From: Mesostigma viride
Lineage: Eukaryota; Streptophyta; Mesostigmatophyceae; Mesostigmatales; Mesostigmataceae
Assembly: GCA_009746045.1 (NCBI GenBank)
Contig: RPFO01000065.1
Location: 996,211 to 1,060,210, forward strand
DNA: 64,000 nt
Direction: 5' to 3'
Position numbers and translations under genes: made by a program
Part shown: one piece after another, positions 11,401 through 23,400 of the stretch
Layout of the letters: every line of letters starts with the position of its first letter
How positions within the stretch are numbered: position 1 is the first letter of the stretch
The notes under the pieces: generated by a model
Databases searched by the model: none
The model's input: only the letters and a program-made list of their open reading frames with translations
Told to the model about the DNA's origin: nothing

Positions 11401-14400
11401 CCTCCTGTCCCTGCCCGCACCCTCTTCCCTTCCTCTCATTGTCCCCCATGCCTTTTGCCCCTGTGTCGGCGCGCAGGTGGAGGCGAGCATGCTTGAGATT
11501 TACAACGAGAAAGTGCGCGACCTCTTCGCCAACCCGGGCAAGGTGAGCGCGCGTGTGCACAGACAGGCAGCACTGACCCTACTCATCCAAGGATAGCCAT
11601 GCACTTCCGCTGGGTAGCGGTGGCGGTCCGGGCGAGGAAAGGATCCGGGCGGGAACGTTCAATACGAGTATGTTCTCCCTCACCGTCGTTCAAAGCAACC
11701 ATGATGTTGACATTTCCTTGGTCTTGAAGTTCCTTTTGCAAACCAAAGGAAGCTTGCTTGAGAAACCAGTGTCAGGGTGAGTTAACTTACCTGTGGTCAG
11801 ATGCCATTGCAACGAGCATCCAATAGCTCAGCTGTTCTTACACAGGGACCGTGCCAGGACTGTTGGTCATTCTTGCACCTCTTAAATGATGGCTGCGCAT
11901 CTTTGCTGTTAGGGTAACCAGGAGCCGTGGGCTTGTCCTGACAACCTAACGGCCGTTGTGTTCTGGCCCTGTTAGGTACAGAGGAGCTCATATTGCCACC
12001 AGCCTACGCTTGAGCGTAAGGTAACAGCACAGGTTGGAATCCGCCTTGCAAGTTTCTCTTATTTTCAGCATAGTGCAGCTGTGGTATTAATTAGTTCATC
12101 ATCACCATTTTCCCTCATAACTGGTTCTGCTCTATTGCAAAGGTCCTATTGTGCTTACCTTTCTGGCAGGTCCTATTGTGCTTACCTTTCCGGCAGAGAT
12201 GCCCCTGGCACCCTGGAGCTGGTTGCTGCCTTGTCTTTGACTCCTAAGGTGTCTGGGGCAGCACTTTAGGCAGGGAAAAGTTTTGGCTGCGCACTTTGAG
12301 CGTTCTGTAAAGTTTATTGTGCATCGCCTGCCACAGTGTATGTCTGTAACAGCTCACCTTTCTTCCCATTTGCCATCGCTTGCGTGCACAACATCTGACA
12401 TCGCTTGTGTGCGCAACAGAGCCTCAAGGTCCGGACGCACCCGACCACGGGGCCATACGTGGAAGGCGTTTTCAGGTAATGGGCGCCATCGTGCTTTCTT
12501 GTCATCGTGGCCAGTGAACCTTTCTGGACTCATTGACAAACCAAGACACCGTCCAGGATCTGTGTGTCATATACCTGCTATGGCAAGAATGTATGCAAAT
12601 ACAAAGTCGATGACCCAAGATTCCAGGTAGGAACATTGGGATCAGCACTCTCATTGCTTTGCCCACCTCGTCAATTGCTTCTGACAGTCCAGGCACCCTG
12701 GTTGCATGGCTGACCCATTATGTCCACTCCCAGTCTGATGATCTCACACTCGCCCCACTAATATGGCTTCACAACTGTGGTTGGACGATTCTACCGCATT
12801 GCACCTGCTGTGTGAGTGGAGGGCGCTGCTGGCCTACCACACGACAGGTTGACCCTTTCTTGACCCTTAGTTGACCCTTACTTTTGCCCTTTTTTGACCC
12901 TTTCTTGACGACCGCGGAGTGTAGGCCCGCTCCCTGACCAGCTTACTGGCCCTGGGCCCTCCTCTGGGAGGACTGTTGCCCTGCTTGCTAACTGGCTGTT
13001 GGACTGTTCGTCTTGCTGGCTGCATATACTCGCATGCATCGCGCCCATGCACTTCGCCCATGATTCGGGCAGGTGTGCTTGCAAGAGCTTTGATGACATC
13101 ATCACAGTGATGGAGAAGGGCACCCTCGCGCGCACCATCCATGCCACAAACATGAACGCGACCAGTTCCCGTGCGCACACCATCGTGGAGATCATCCTCA
13201 CGCAGACCATGGTGGGTGCTGGCCTGCAAGTGTGCCACTATAGTTATAGCGAACATGTGTCCTAGTGATGCGACGTACGGGAGCACTGCCCTGCGATCCC
13301 TCCCCCTATCATGTATGGGTCGCTTGTCTGTCCCTCAATAGCTGCCATGTGTCACCATCACGTGCAGCCATCAAGCATAAGCATGCGCCCCACCGCCATG
13401 CCCAGGTACTCATGTGACTGCAGACGATGCCGTTGACGCACTCTTCTTGTCATGAGAACCTGCTGTTTGGGTCCTAAAAAGGCGTGGGGTCATGCCCAAG
13501 GATCTTTCCACCCTGGGGGTCACATTCATGGCTGTCTCACCGCCCTGGCCGAATGCGTGTGGTGTGTGGATGCTTTTTCGCTGGCGCATGCACTTGCTGG
13601 CTGCCTGCCATGCCTCCAGGTGGACAAGAAGCTTGGCACCGCCAAGGACGTGGTCAGCCGGCTCAACCTGGTGGACCTGGCGGGCAGCGAGCGGCTGGAC
13701 ACGAGCAAGGCGGAGGGAGACCGGCTCAAGGTGGGGACAAACTCCATCCCACACCATATGCTTGTGGGGACACACACACCGCAAACAACATCGTGTTGTT
13801 TGTAGGGAGAGGCACCATCCCGTGTTGTGCGCAGAGTGGGGCCACCGCCACATCCCATTGTGCGCAGACTGGGGACAAATACAATCCCACATCGTGTGCA
13901 TTGCGGGAGCACAACCATTCCACACCATGCACAGGGGCTTGAGGTCAAGTGTACATGTGCCGCTGCCTTATGCTGCACGATATCAACAATCACCACCATA
14001 TGAGTGCCAGAGTGATGATGCCAGGGTAGGGGCAGAAGGGTGTGCGCGGGAATAGCTGCCTTAAACACTTTGCAAGGGCCAACCTCCCCTTGTATAGCCT
14101 CGCTGATTCTTGTTGCCTGGCGCAGCACTTTCGTCCGTCTGTGCTACTAGCGTTGGCTCCTCTGTGTGTGTACTGGCAAGTGCATCGACCAAACCTGTGG
14201 AATACCGCCCCTGGCTCCTTGGCTGTACACCCATGGCTCCTTGTCTGTACACCAACTGTCATCATCCGATGCTCGGCCCATCCTGAGTTTGCTGCCATTC
14301 CGAATTTCCTCCTTCATTCATTTGCTCCTACACTCCTTTCCTCCCGCACTCATTTGCTCCCGCACTCATTTCCTCCCGCACTCATTTCCTCCCGCAATCG

Positions 14401-17400
14401 TTTGCTCCCGCAGGAGGGCGCAATGATCAACCTGTCGCTGTCGACGCTGGGCAAGTGCATCGCCACGCTGGCGGAGATCAACCGCCTCAAGTCGAACAAC
14501 AATGAGACGTTCAACAAGGTCCACGTGCCCTACCGGGACTCGGTGCTCACGCTGTAAGTGGGCGATGACCCGCGTGGAGGTTGGGGTACCCCGGTTGGTG
14601 CGGGACGTGGGATCTTGGGCTGGGTGGTGGGCGGCTGGCATGCACAGGTTGTTGCGCCTAAACATGGCACGGGGAGACGTATGTCCTTGTGTGTGATGTG
14701 GTGAACGTGTGTGTGTGAGAGAGAGACCACACACACGTGACCTTGTGTGTGTGATAGGATCAATGGATGCGGCTGGCCGTGTTCTAAGAGCGAGGTTGAT
14801 TTGTGTTCATGGTAGAACACTTCTGATAGCACATTTTGGATGTATGAACCCTGATATACCACATCTAGTTAGCGCGCCTCGCTTCCACTCCCATTCTTCG
14901 CAGGCTGCTAAAGGAGTCCCTGGGAGGCAACGCCAAGACCATCATGATCGCGGCGCTCAGCCCCGCCTCCTGCAACTACGAGGAGACGCTGGGGACTCTG
15001 CGATATCCTTGACAACGTCAGGGCAAGGGGGGGAGGGGGGGGGGGCGGGATGTACGGGGTATATTAGATAGCAGATTGTGGGTGTATATGCGTTGGGGGC
15101 TTCGGGGCTCTTGGGTTGTGGCTGGGGATTTACCACAAGATCCATACAGATTTTTGTGTACCTGCTCGCTTGATTGTCATTCCTGTATGGCTGGCATCAC
15201 CTGGGTGTCATGTTTACGGACCATTGACGCTGCAGAGGCACTCGTGGCTCCATCTCCAAAGAATTGTCTGCTTCTTATGTTCATTGACGTGAACCTGCGG
15301 TTTTGGCTCCGTGTGTGTGCGAGTCAACCTTGGCCCCTAGTGGTCACTTGCCCCCTAACCATGGCCACATTTCTCCTTAACCGCATCTTCTGTGCGCAAG
15401 ACACCGGGACCTGCCCCCTGCCCCGCCATCGCCCTCCGGTATCTGTGCTGCTTGATTGCTGCTTGTGCGAATCGGGCGCTCCCCCTGTACTGCTTGTGTG
15501 TGTTGGGCGCTCCACGTACGTGGACCGCGCCAAGCACATCAAGAACCGCGCAATTATCAATGAGGACGCCAACGAGAAGCTGATCCGGGGTACGTGGGCT
15601 GCCGCTTGGAAGGGGTAGTCCTGTAGCTGGGTGAGGAATGGGGAGAAGCTCATCCGAGATGGGATGACTGGGCACTGACGGGGCGCAGTTGGTATAGCTT
15701 GGCGGGTTCGTCGACGCTGGTCCGAGGTGGGCAAGCAGGCTGGGGCATGTAAGGGGGGAAGCTCACCCCGGGGTATGCTGGTATAACTGGGTAATGAAAG
15801 GGAGAAGCTTATCCAGGGTACAATGACGAGGGCAGTGTTGGGGGGTAGACTGTGTGGTAGTAGTTGGAGCCATGTATCGATGCATGGCAACGACGCCGTC
15901 TATGGGAAAAGCATCCTGACGGTAGAGGATGTGCAGGGAACGGTGGAGGGGTCCCTGCCTGCGGATACAGCACAGTCGCATCAGTAGCGTTCATGCCTCT
16001 TTATGTACGTTTGTGCATAGACCTTCATACCTACTTTGTACTGCTTTGTTGTGTCTCTCTGCCATCAAGCACTTATGGCTGCTCGCGTGCAAGGCGTCAA
16101 CGTTACCCTGGCATGTAATATCAGGATTCGTGGCTCGTATCGTTGCCACAGTGAAGACCTTGTTTGCCTGTAGTGCCTGTGCCTCCCCGCATTTACATTG
16201 GAAGGCAGACGCACTAGGGATGCCCTGCACAGCCTTTACATGGCCGTGGGAGACGGCATCGTGCCCCCAGTCCATGTCCATGCCCGTCCAGGCTACCCTT
16301 ATGGGTACAGGCTGGGAACAGCAAGTGCTTGTAAGTCACAACAGAGGGACCTTTGTGCCAGGTGGCTGCGGGATAGCCTTTCTATTCGTGTTATCGGGAC
16401 AGCTGGGATCTCAAACATCCCAGCGGAGCCTGTCGGTTGAAGGCCTCGCCGCTCCGCTGTGTTTCTCCATGTAATCATGACATTGCCAAGTCTAGCCTCA
16501 CTGTGGTGCTGTGGCCTATGTCCATCCTTCATGATCCCCCCTGTCCCATTCATGATGCTAGCTTTGCCTCTCTTTTTTCCTCCATCCCGTTCTTAGTGCC
16601 ATGCCATCCCTTGGGTTTCTCTGCCCCCTGCACCCATGCATATGCTGTGACCTGCCACCTTTGTGTGTGCTGGTGCACAGAACTGCGGGAGGAAGTGGAA
16701 CGCCTGCGGTCGCTGGCGCAAGGTGGCGCCACCGCATGTGAGTGGTCACCTTGTGATTCTTTTGTCACCGCGTTGGACCGGTCAGGACAGGTCGTCCCCC
16801 CAGCGGAAATGGCATGGTTTCCTTCCATGCCAGCGTACGCTCTGCTCCACGCACTATGCTCCTCGTGACTTGGCTATGTGCTGTTTTCTCAGGCCTTGCT
16901 GGCTTTTTGCCCGTGTCCGTCTCTGTTATGGTGATGGGCAAGGAGTGAGAAGAAGCGTTCAGTTTGCAAAAGATGGCCGCGTGATGCTGTGTGTGTCGGT
17001 GCCTGTCTTCGGGCAGCATGGCCCGCTTGGCAGCCATGGTGTTCATAAGCAATCGGTAATGAGTTCTGGCGGCATGACTCGGGGCAGACCACAGACATGC
17101 AGAGCTGTTGAAACCAGATGTGGAGACTTGCATGATCATTGTATGGCCATGCGGCTCGTCACAATTTTCCTTCGTTTTGTGGCAATAATAACCTCACTGC
17201 CAGCGCACGGGCGCTTTTAACAACCCCTTTCTTCTTTCCTTGACAACCACGAAGCAACTGCGACGCCTGTGAGCGCATCCACCTACCGCGCCTGCTCATG
17301 CCCTCTCGCTGCGGCATCGCGTATTGGTGCGCTGTGGTGGCCTTGCTTGAACAACATCTGCATCTTCCTCTGGCAGATGACCCCAGGGAGGTGCGCATGC

Positions 17401-20400
17401 TGCGGGAGCAGCTGCAGCAGAACGAGCTGATGATTGAGGAGATGAACAAATCGTAAGTGAAAGGATTCCTAGATAGTTAGATATGAAGGAATCATAAGTA
17501 CAGTATTTGCCATTTGATTTGGAGATGAACAAATCATCTGTTGGAGGCGTTCTGATGAATTGGATTCAAACAAATTGTAGATGAAAGGCTCTTTTACACA
17601 TTGCATAGGAACAAATCACAAGTATAGTGTTTGCCTTATGAATTGGAGATGAAGAACAAGGACAAAGACGTCTTTACAATCTAGCCTACCTGGCCTGCAT
17701 GGGAAATGTGCAAGTTTCTGCCTATGCTGCTGTTTACAATGGCCAACATTTTCATTCTTTTCAAACTGCTTCGATTGGCATCATGCTGGCTCAACCCACA
17801 AGGCGTTCACAACTTCCATCCTCTACCATTCTGTCATCCAACTAATCCATCACTTGCATTTCTGCGGCGCTCTGTCCCCCCTGGCAGGTGGGAGGAGAAA
17901 CTGCGCATGACAGAGAGTATGATGAACAGCAATGACGCGCAGTTCAAGGTGGGTCCGGGTGGTGCGGAAAGGCTAGCATGTCAGAGGTGGGGGGTCAAAA
18001 CCAGGCAACCAAGCATTGACCAATTGGCCGGTTCGACCAAATGATTAACCAACTGAGTGACCAAAAGACAGGCAAGCAGACACGCAGACAAATTAACGCT
18101 AATGGAAAGGAGTCCAAGAAAGAGCAATCGATCTGCTTCATTTTGGATCGCTCTCAATTCTTCGCTTATATCTGCGCGGTCGGGCCTGCAGACTGTTGTT
18201 GGACTGCGCGCTCCCTGCCAGTGCCACATGCTATCTATTCTAGGGTGTCACTAGGCAAACAGCTTAGCAGTGACGGTGCTTAGGACCCAGGCCGAATGGC
18301 CCGTGCCATGAAGCCTACAAAACAGTCATTCACGCCTTAAGTTGGGTTCGAGGGTTTCTTCGGGTCAACCCAACTTAAGGCGTGAACCCAACTTAAGGCG
18401 TTAAGTTACCAATACTTGCGACCCCCCGCCCTGCTGATGGACTTTAGGGTGTCTTTTGATAGCTCTCGTCAAGGCCGATCGAACTGCACTAAAGAATTCA
18501 CCCCCAAGGTCGTATTTCGGGTCGAAACTTGGATGCAAGTCATCAAACCGGCTGTAGCCGGCAGGTGAAGCCCCACACAGCACGGTAGTGCTAGCCAAAC
18601 CTGCCTAACTTGGTGTGCTACATAGGGCATGCGCGTTCATTTATGAGTAATCGTAAACAGTGCTGTGTTGCTGGCTTGAGAGCTTGCTTGCCCTTGCCAC
18701 CCGCCTTCTCGCCTGTGGTGTCTCGTTTCTGCTTTTTGTTGGACGCTGCCCCGTTGCCCATAGCAATGCGAAGACAGTTCGTTCCATCTGGCCTTATCAT
18801 CAGTTTTGTCCGCCATTACTTAGTTTTTGGGGCGCCTTTATTATGGGTTCAAATGTGACGAACGCCTTTGAACCAACTACAGCATGACTGAAGCCGTTTG
18901 CCCATGTATAGAATACCGCGTCAAGTTGTTGGGTAGCTTACTCCCCAGCTGCGAGCTAGGCCGACGTGGACCACCGTATCTCCCTCGCCTGGCACGCTTT
19001 ACGCCAATACAGGGCCCTGTGGCGCAAGCCCTTGGGCAAGCTAGAGAAACAGGACCGGTTTAAGGTCCTGGTCCTTCCTTTTCTCACGTATGGGGCCGAG
19101 ACGTGGACCCTCATAGCCGACCTTGCCAAAAAGCTGGACAGCACGGTCACCAACATGCCGCGGTCAATTTTCCGTGTTTGTGGGCTATGCTGCTCGCGTC
19201 CGCGTGTGGGCTATGCTGCTCACGTCCGCAAGGAGGACTTGTACCTATAGGCATGCCAATAGTTAGGCAGCACCATCAAGCAGCGGCGCCTGCAGCTAGT
19301 AGTAGTGCACTTCGCTCGCACCAACCAGGTAGACACATCACGTGGCCCCTCCGCAGGGCTGCGACGTGCTCAGCCTGGCAGGCACCTCCTCAGTCACGTG
19401 GGACGGGCCCAGCAATGCTAGACGTCGCTGCAAGGCCCGCACTTTCAAAGAGCAGCTAGAAGAGGACATCGGGGGGCTATGAGGCCTCTCCGTGATTTGG
19501 AAAAAGATTATGGACAAGGCTAAGTGGCCTCAGGTTATAGAGGACAACCGCGCCCCCCTCCAGTGGGAAAGCCGCGTGTTTGCAAACGCGAGAAGCATGT
19601 TAGGCAAGACCCCTATTAGGGGCTGATATAGGGTCTGGGGCAGAATAGATAGAGTAGGATTGTTTGTACCTAGAGATAGTTCTAATAGACCGGTAAAATT
19701 AAACTAAATTAAACTGTAGCACATCTCCGTTGGGAGTACATGCAGCACATATCCCTGAGAAGGGGCATATGGCTTTTTATACATTCTGGGCTACTCCGTG
19801 CAAGGGTAGGGTGTAAACTACACCTGCACTCTGGGTGCACAAAGTGCACCTGCACCACTATGTATTCCACCACCGGAGGTGCGGATAGAGGGTGGAAGAT
19901 CATCGTGGCTAAACAATGGGTAGGGCATGGCTTCTCAGCAGAGAGTATCTCTCTGCATAGGCAGAGCTTGGCTAAATTGAAAGACCAGTAGGATTGCGTG
20001 TACCCATCCATCCATCCATCCATCCATCCATCCATCCATCCATCCATCCATCCATCCATCCATCCATCCATCCATCCATCCATCCATCCATCCATCCATC
20101 CATCCATCCATCCATCCATCCATCCATCCATCCATCCATCCATCCATCCATCCATCCATCCATCCATCCATCCATCCATCCATCCATCCATCCATCCATC
20201 CATCCGTTGTTCGTGGTTAACCAAATGCTCCGTGACGGACTCCCCAACGGGAGCACGAGTTTAATTAGTTAATGCAATACCGACAATGATGACAGAATCA
20301 GCAACCAAATGACCAAGATCCGTAGTGAATTCTAGGTCACAAGTGTTGGGTGGGCAGGGTGGCGCGGGCTGGCGACCACCCACAAGTCGCGGCAGTCAAA

Positions 20401-23400
20401 AACAGTGCCACACCGCTCTAGAAGCCAGTTCACGCCTTAAGTTGGGTTTTCGCTAGTACAGCCAGCAGCCTTAAGTTGGGTTCGCCATGCAGCCAAATGC
20501 GACCCAACTTAAGGCGTGAACCCAACTTAAGCCAACGCAACGTAAGGCGTGAATGACTGTATAGAAATCTGGCAAACTACATGATTGCAGCTTCTCTCTA
20601 CTTCTGTGCATTCTAGAAGCCAATCCCGTGGCATGCCTGCTTGCAATGTACATGTCTATTTCAAGTCCTAACGTATGGTTGCTCGCATTACCGACATGCC
20701 TCTTGAGGGTACTTATCCTTTTCCATCACCGTGATTTTCCACGGAACGACTGCTGCGTTATACGCATTTGCTGATCGACGATTGACGGTTGATCCTGCGA
20801 GTCCTCCTCGTATTGAATGACATGCCCCTTTTTAATTCTCAGCATGCCTTGCCCCTTACCCTCTTGGCCAACTGTGCCGTGCTGGTGCCTTTCTGCTCTC
20901 CCCCCCCCCCCCTCACACGCACACCCCAGAACGTGGGTGTTCGCCTCAAGGAAAACCAGGACACGCCGCAGCTGATCAACCTGAACGAGGACCCCCAGAT
21001 CTCTGAGTGCCTCATCTACTTCATCCCCGCAGGTACGTCATCCCCTCGTTGGCGGCAGCTCAGATGGTTCGGGGGTGGAGTGGGGGTCGAGGGACCAGGA
21101 AGCAGCAGCTGTTGTACTGTTGTCCGTCCCATGTACCTTTTCTTCCCTCACCGACCCTTCCGATGCAGCTGTCATTTGAAGAACGAGCCATGGACAGACA
21201 CTGGACCATGCACGGTGCATGCTGGCCCATGCGCACACCCTCGTAGGTGCACTGTCGTTGGTCATATGGTCAGCATCGTAAACACACAAGGAATAAACCA
21301 TCTGGTCGGGGCATCAACAGGCATACGTGTAATGGCTGGTATGCACCTTCATGAATGCGCTGCCAGCCACAACCCGGCAATAGTAATCGCTACTAACCAC
21401 AATGTTCTACGTACTACTACACTAAGAATCCCAATACGACATCAAAATCAACCAGCAATTACTAACCTGCCAGAGGCTAGCCGCTAGCCAGCAAGCTCAT
21501 GTGCATGTTTGTTGCCGTGCCATGTCGGCTGCGCGGCGCAGGCACGACGCGGGTGGGTACGGGCCAGGCCGACCCCCCCAACGACATCCAGCTGCAGGGT
21601 CTGAGCATCAAGGCGCACCACTGTACGCTGGTCAACGAGGGGGGTAAAGTGACCATCGAGCCGGGGGCGGACGCCAAGGTGTTTGTCGATGGCAACCGCA
21701 TCACGGGACCCGTCACACTGTTGCACGTGAGTAGGGGGTTGGAGTTAGGGCGTTCGAGCCTTGGGGCATGAGAGTAGTTGGGCGTAGGAGTGTTGCGGCC
21801 AGTGAGTTGGGGCATGTGCGCGTCACGCTCCGCACACCAGGACGTTGATGGTTGCGCCAGCGTGGCCGCCATGGTCGCGGCCCTAGTCGTCATCAAAGGA
21901 GCCAGATGCCGACCTGGGGTGCATGCCTCTATGTTTCTCCATCGATATGTGTCCTGGGCGCGCCATGACTGGAGGTCTGCGGAGGGAGATGGCAGCGCCT
22001 TGTCATGAACGCGTTTCCGCACAGGATACCACGTAACCAACTTGCACGTTACGGATGCCAGCAGGAGCGCCGCGTACTGGTCGCCGTCCAGTACGCGGAG
22101 ACAAAGGAGAGGGTTGAGCCAGGGGTGGTGATAGTAAGGTTCCCTGGCTAGGTGTGTGGGAGATCTCTGTGGCTGCGCCCATACAACAAGCTGCAGGTTA
22201 GTGCAGAGCATGGTGTCCGCGACGCCCAGCGCACCGTGTGGGAGTGGGCCGCGAGTGAGCATCACGGGTGGAGATGCACAAGAGCATGGCACGCGTGCCA
22301 CAGGGGAAGCAGTCATGGCGCGAAGGCATACTGGATTATTAAGAGCATAAGATTGGGGTTATTAGATAAAGGGCAGGAGTGCGTAATTAGTGAGCAGACG
22401 TGAGGGATGTTAGGGAGGTCTGGCTGGAACGGCCCAGGCTCCCACCAGCGAGGCTAAATGGAGTAGTAGCCTTGCAAGTGTTATGTGGATGGCCACACGG
22501 CCAATCATTTCCCATGAAACTGCATGCAAACACACGTCTTCCTGCGCAGCAGTGTGCACCCATGCACCGTGATTTTCCAGTGCACATTACAGGCATACGC
22601 TGCTGTAACAACTGCCCTCATGCTTGCACAGGCATGCTGTCTTCACTGCAGCCTTGGCGGGCGGGCATGTAACTGACTGCAGGCCGTCACAGCCCAGCTA
22701 CCTGACGCAGCCACTCCCACCAATGCCTCCTATTTCCCCTCCATGATCCTGGGTCCCCGTGGGCCTGCACACGGTGCCTGGGACCCATCCCCTGTCTGCC
22801 GCCTTTGCTCCCTTTGCCCCCGCGCCACCGTTGCACATGCTGGCATCCGCCCCCCCCCCCCCCTTCTTCCCCCCCCAGAGCTCACGCGTGGTTCTGGGCA
22901 CCAACCACATCTTCCGCTTCCACGACCCGGTCGCCGCGGCCGAGCTACGCGCACAGAGGTGGGCGCGTCGCGGTGTGCTGCCGGCCCATAGCCCTATCCC
23001 CATGCTGCGCGGTTCCTGTCACGGTTGCATGTAGCAACAGGGCGCAGCATGTAGCCTCACCCCAATACACTGTAATTTCTGCACCTCGTCTGACCTGGAT
23101 ACACGAGCTGGTGCCAGACAAACCGAGCGGTATCGTTCCAACTCTGCCATGGGTCCTTGTGGGCATGTCCTCGTTGGGATGATGAGGCATACCCATGGCG
23201 TCAAGTCGACGATGCCGTGATCTAGTCTGCTCAGGAACTGCCTGTACATCTCCTTTGGCAGCCTGCCTCACAGGGCAAAGGGCAACAATTTGTAGAAAAG
23301 TGGGTTTCTCGCTACAGCATCAGGTGGTTTTCTGTGGGGAAGTGCTTCTTTTGTGTTTTCCATATGGCCTACACATTGCTTCTGTTCCTTTGTGGAAAAC

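Larger units (their letters stand above)
18323..20559. mobile_element. DNA transposon with CAGTCATTCACGCC ends and terminal palindromes, in kinesin intron 14
   Basis: The left end reads CAGTCATTCACGCCTTAAGT from 18323. The right end, read on the minus strand from 20559, reads CAGTCATTCACGCCTTACGT. Both ends are built of several inverted copies of CACGCCTTAAGTTGGGTT (18330-18405 and 20430-20550), so each end can fold into hairpins. Flanking dinucleotides are AA at the left and TA at the right. A Tc1/mariner-like TA duplication with one mutated side is possible but not shown. No transposase is visible. The interior is largely the LINE fragment listed next. Confidence 0.6.

Noticed and set aside
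15373-15402. Better U12 branch site CTCCTTAAC with an AG or AC acceptor about 20 nt downstream
   Set aside because: Using 15400 or 15402 as the intron end breaks the frame and loses the conserved YVDRAK motif.
19709-20272. Long ORFs of MDGW or HPSI repeats
   Set aside because: They are translations of the CATC microsatellite in all frames, not genes.
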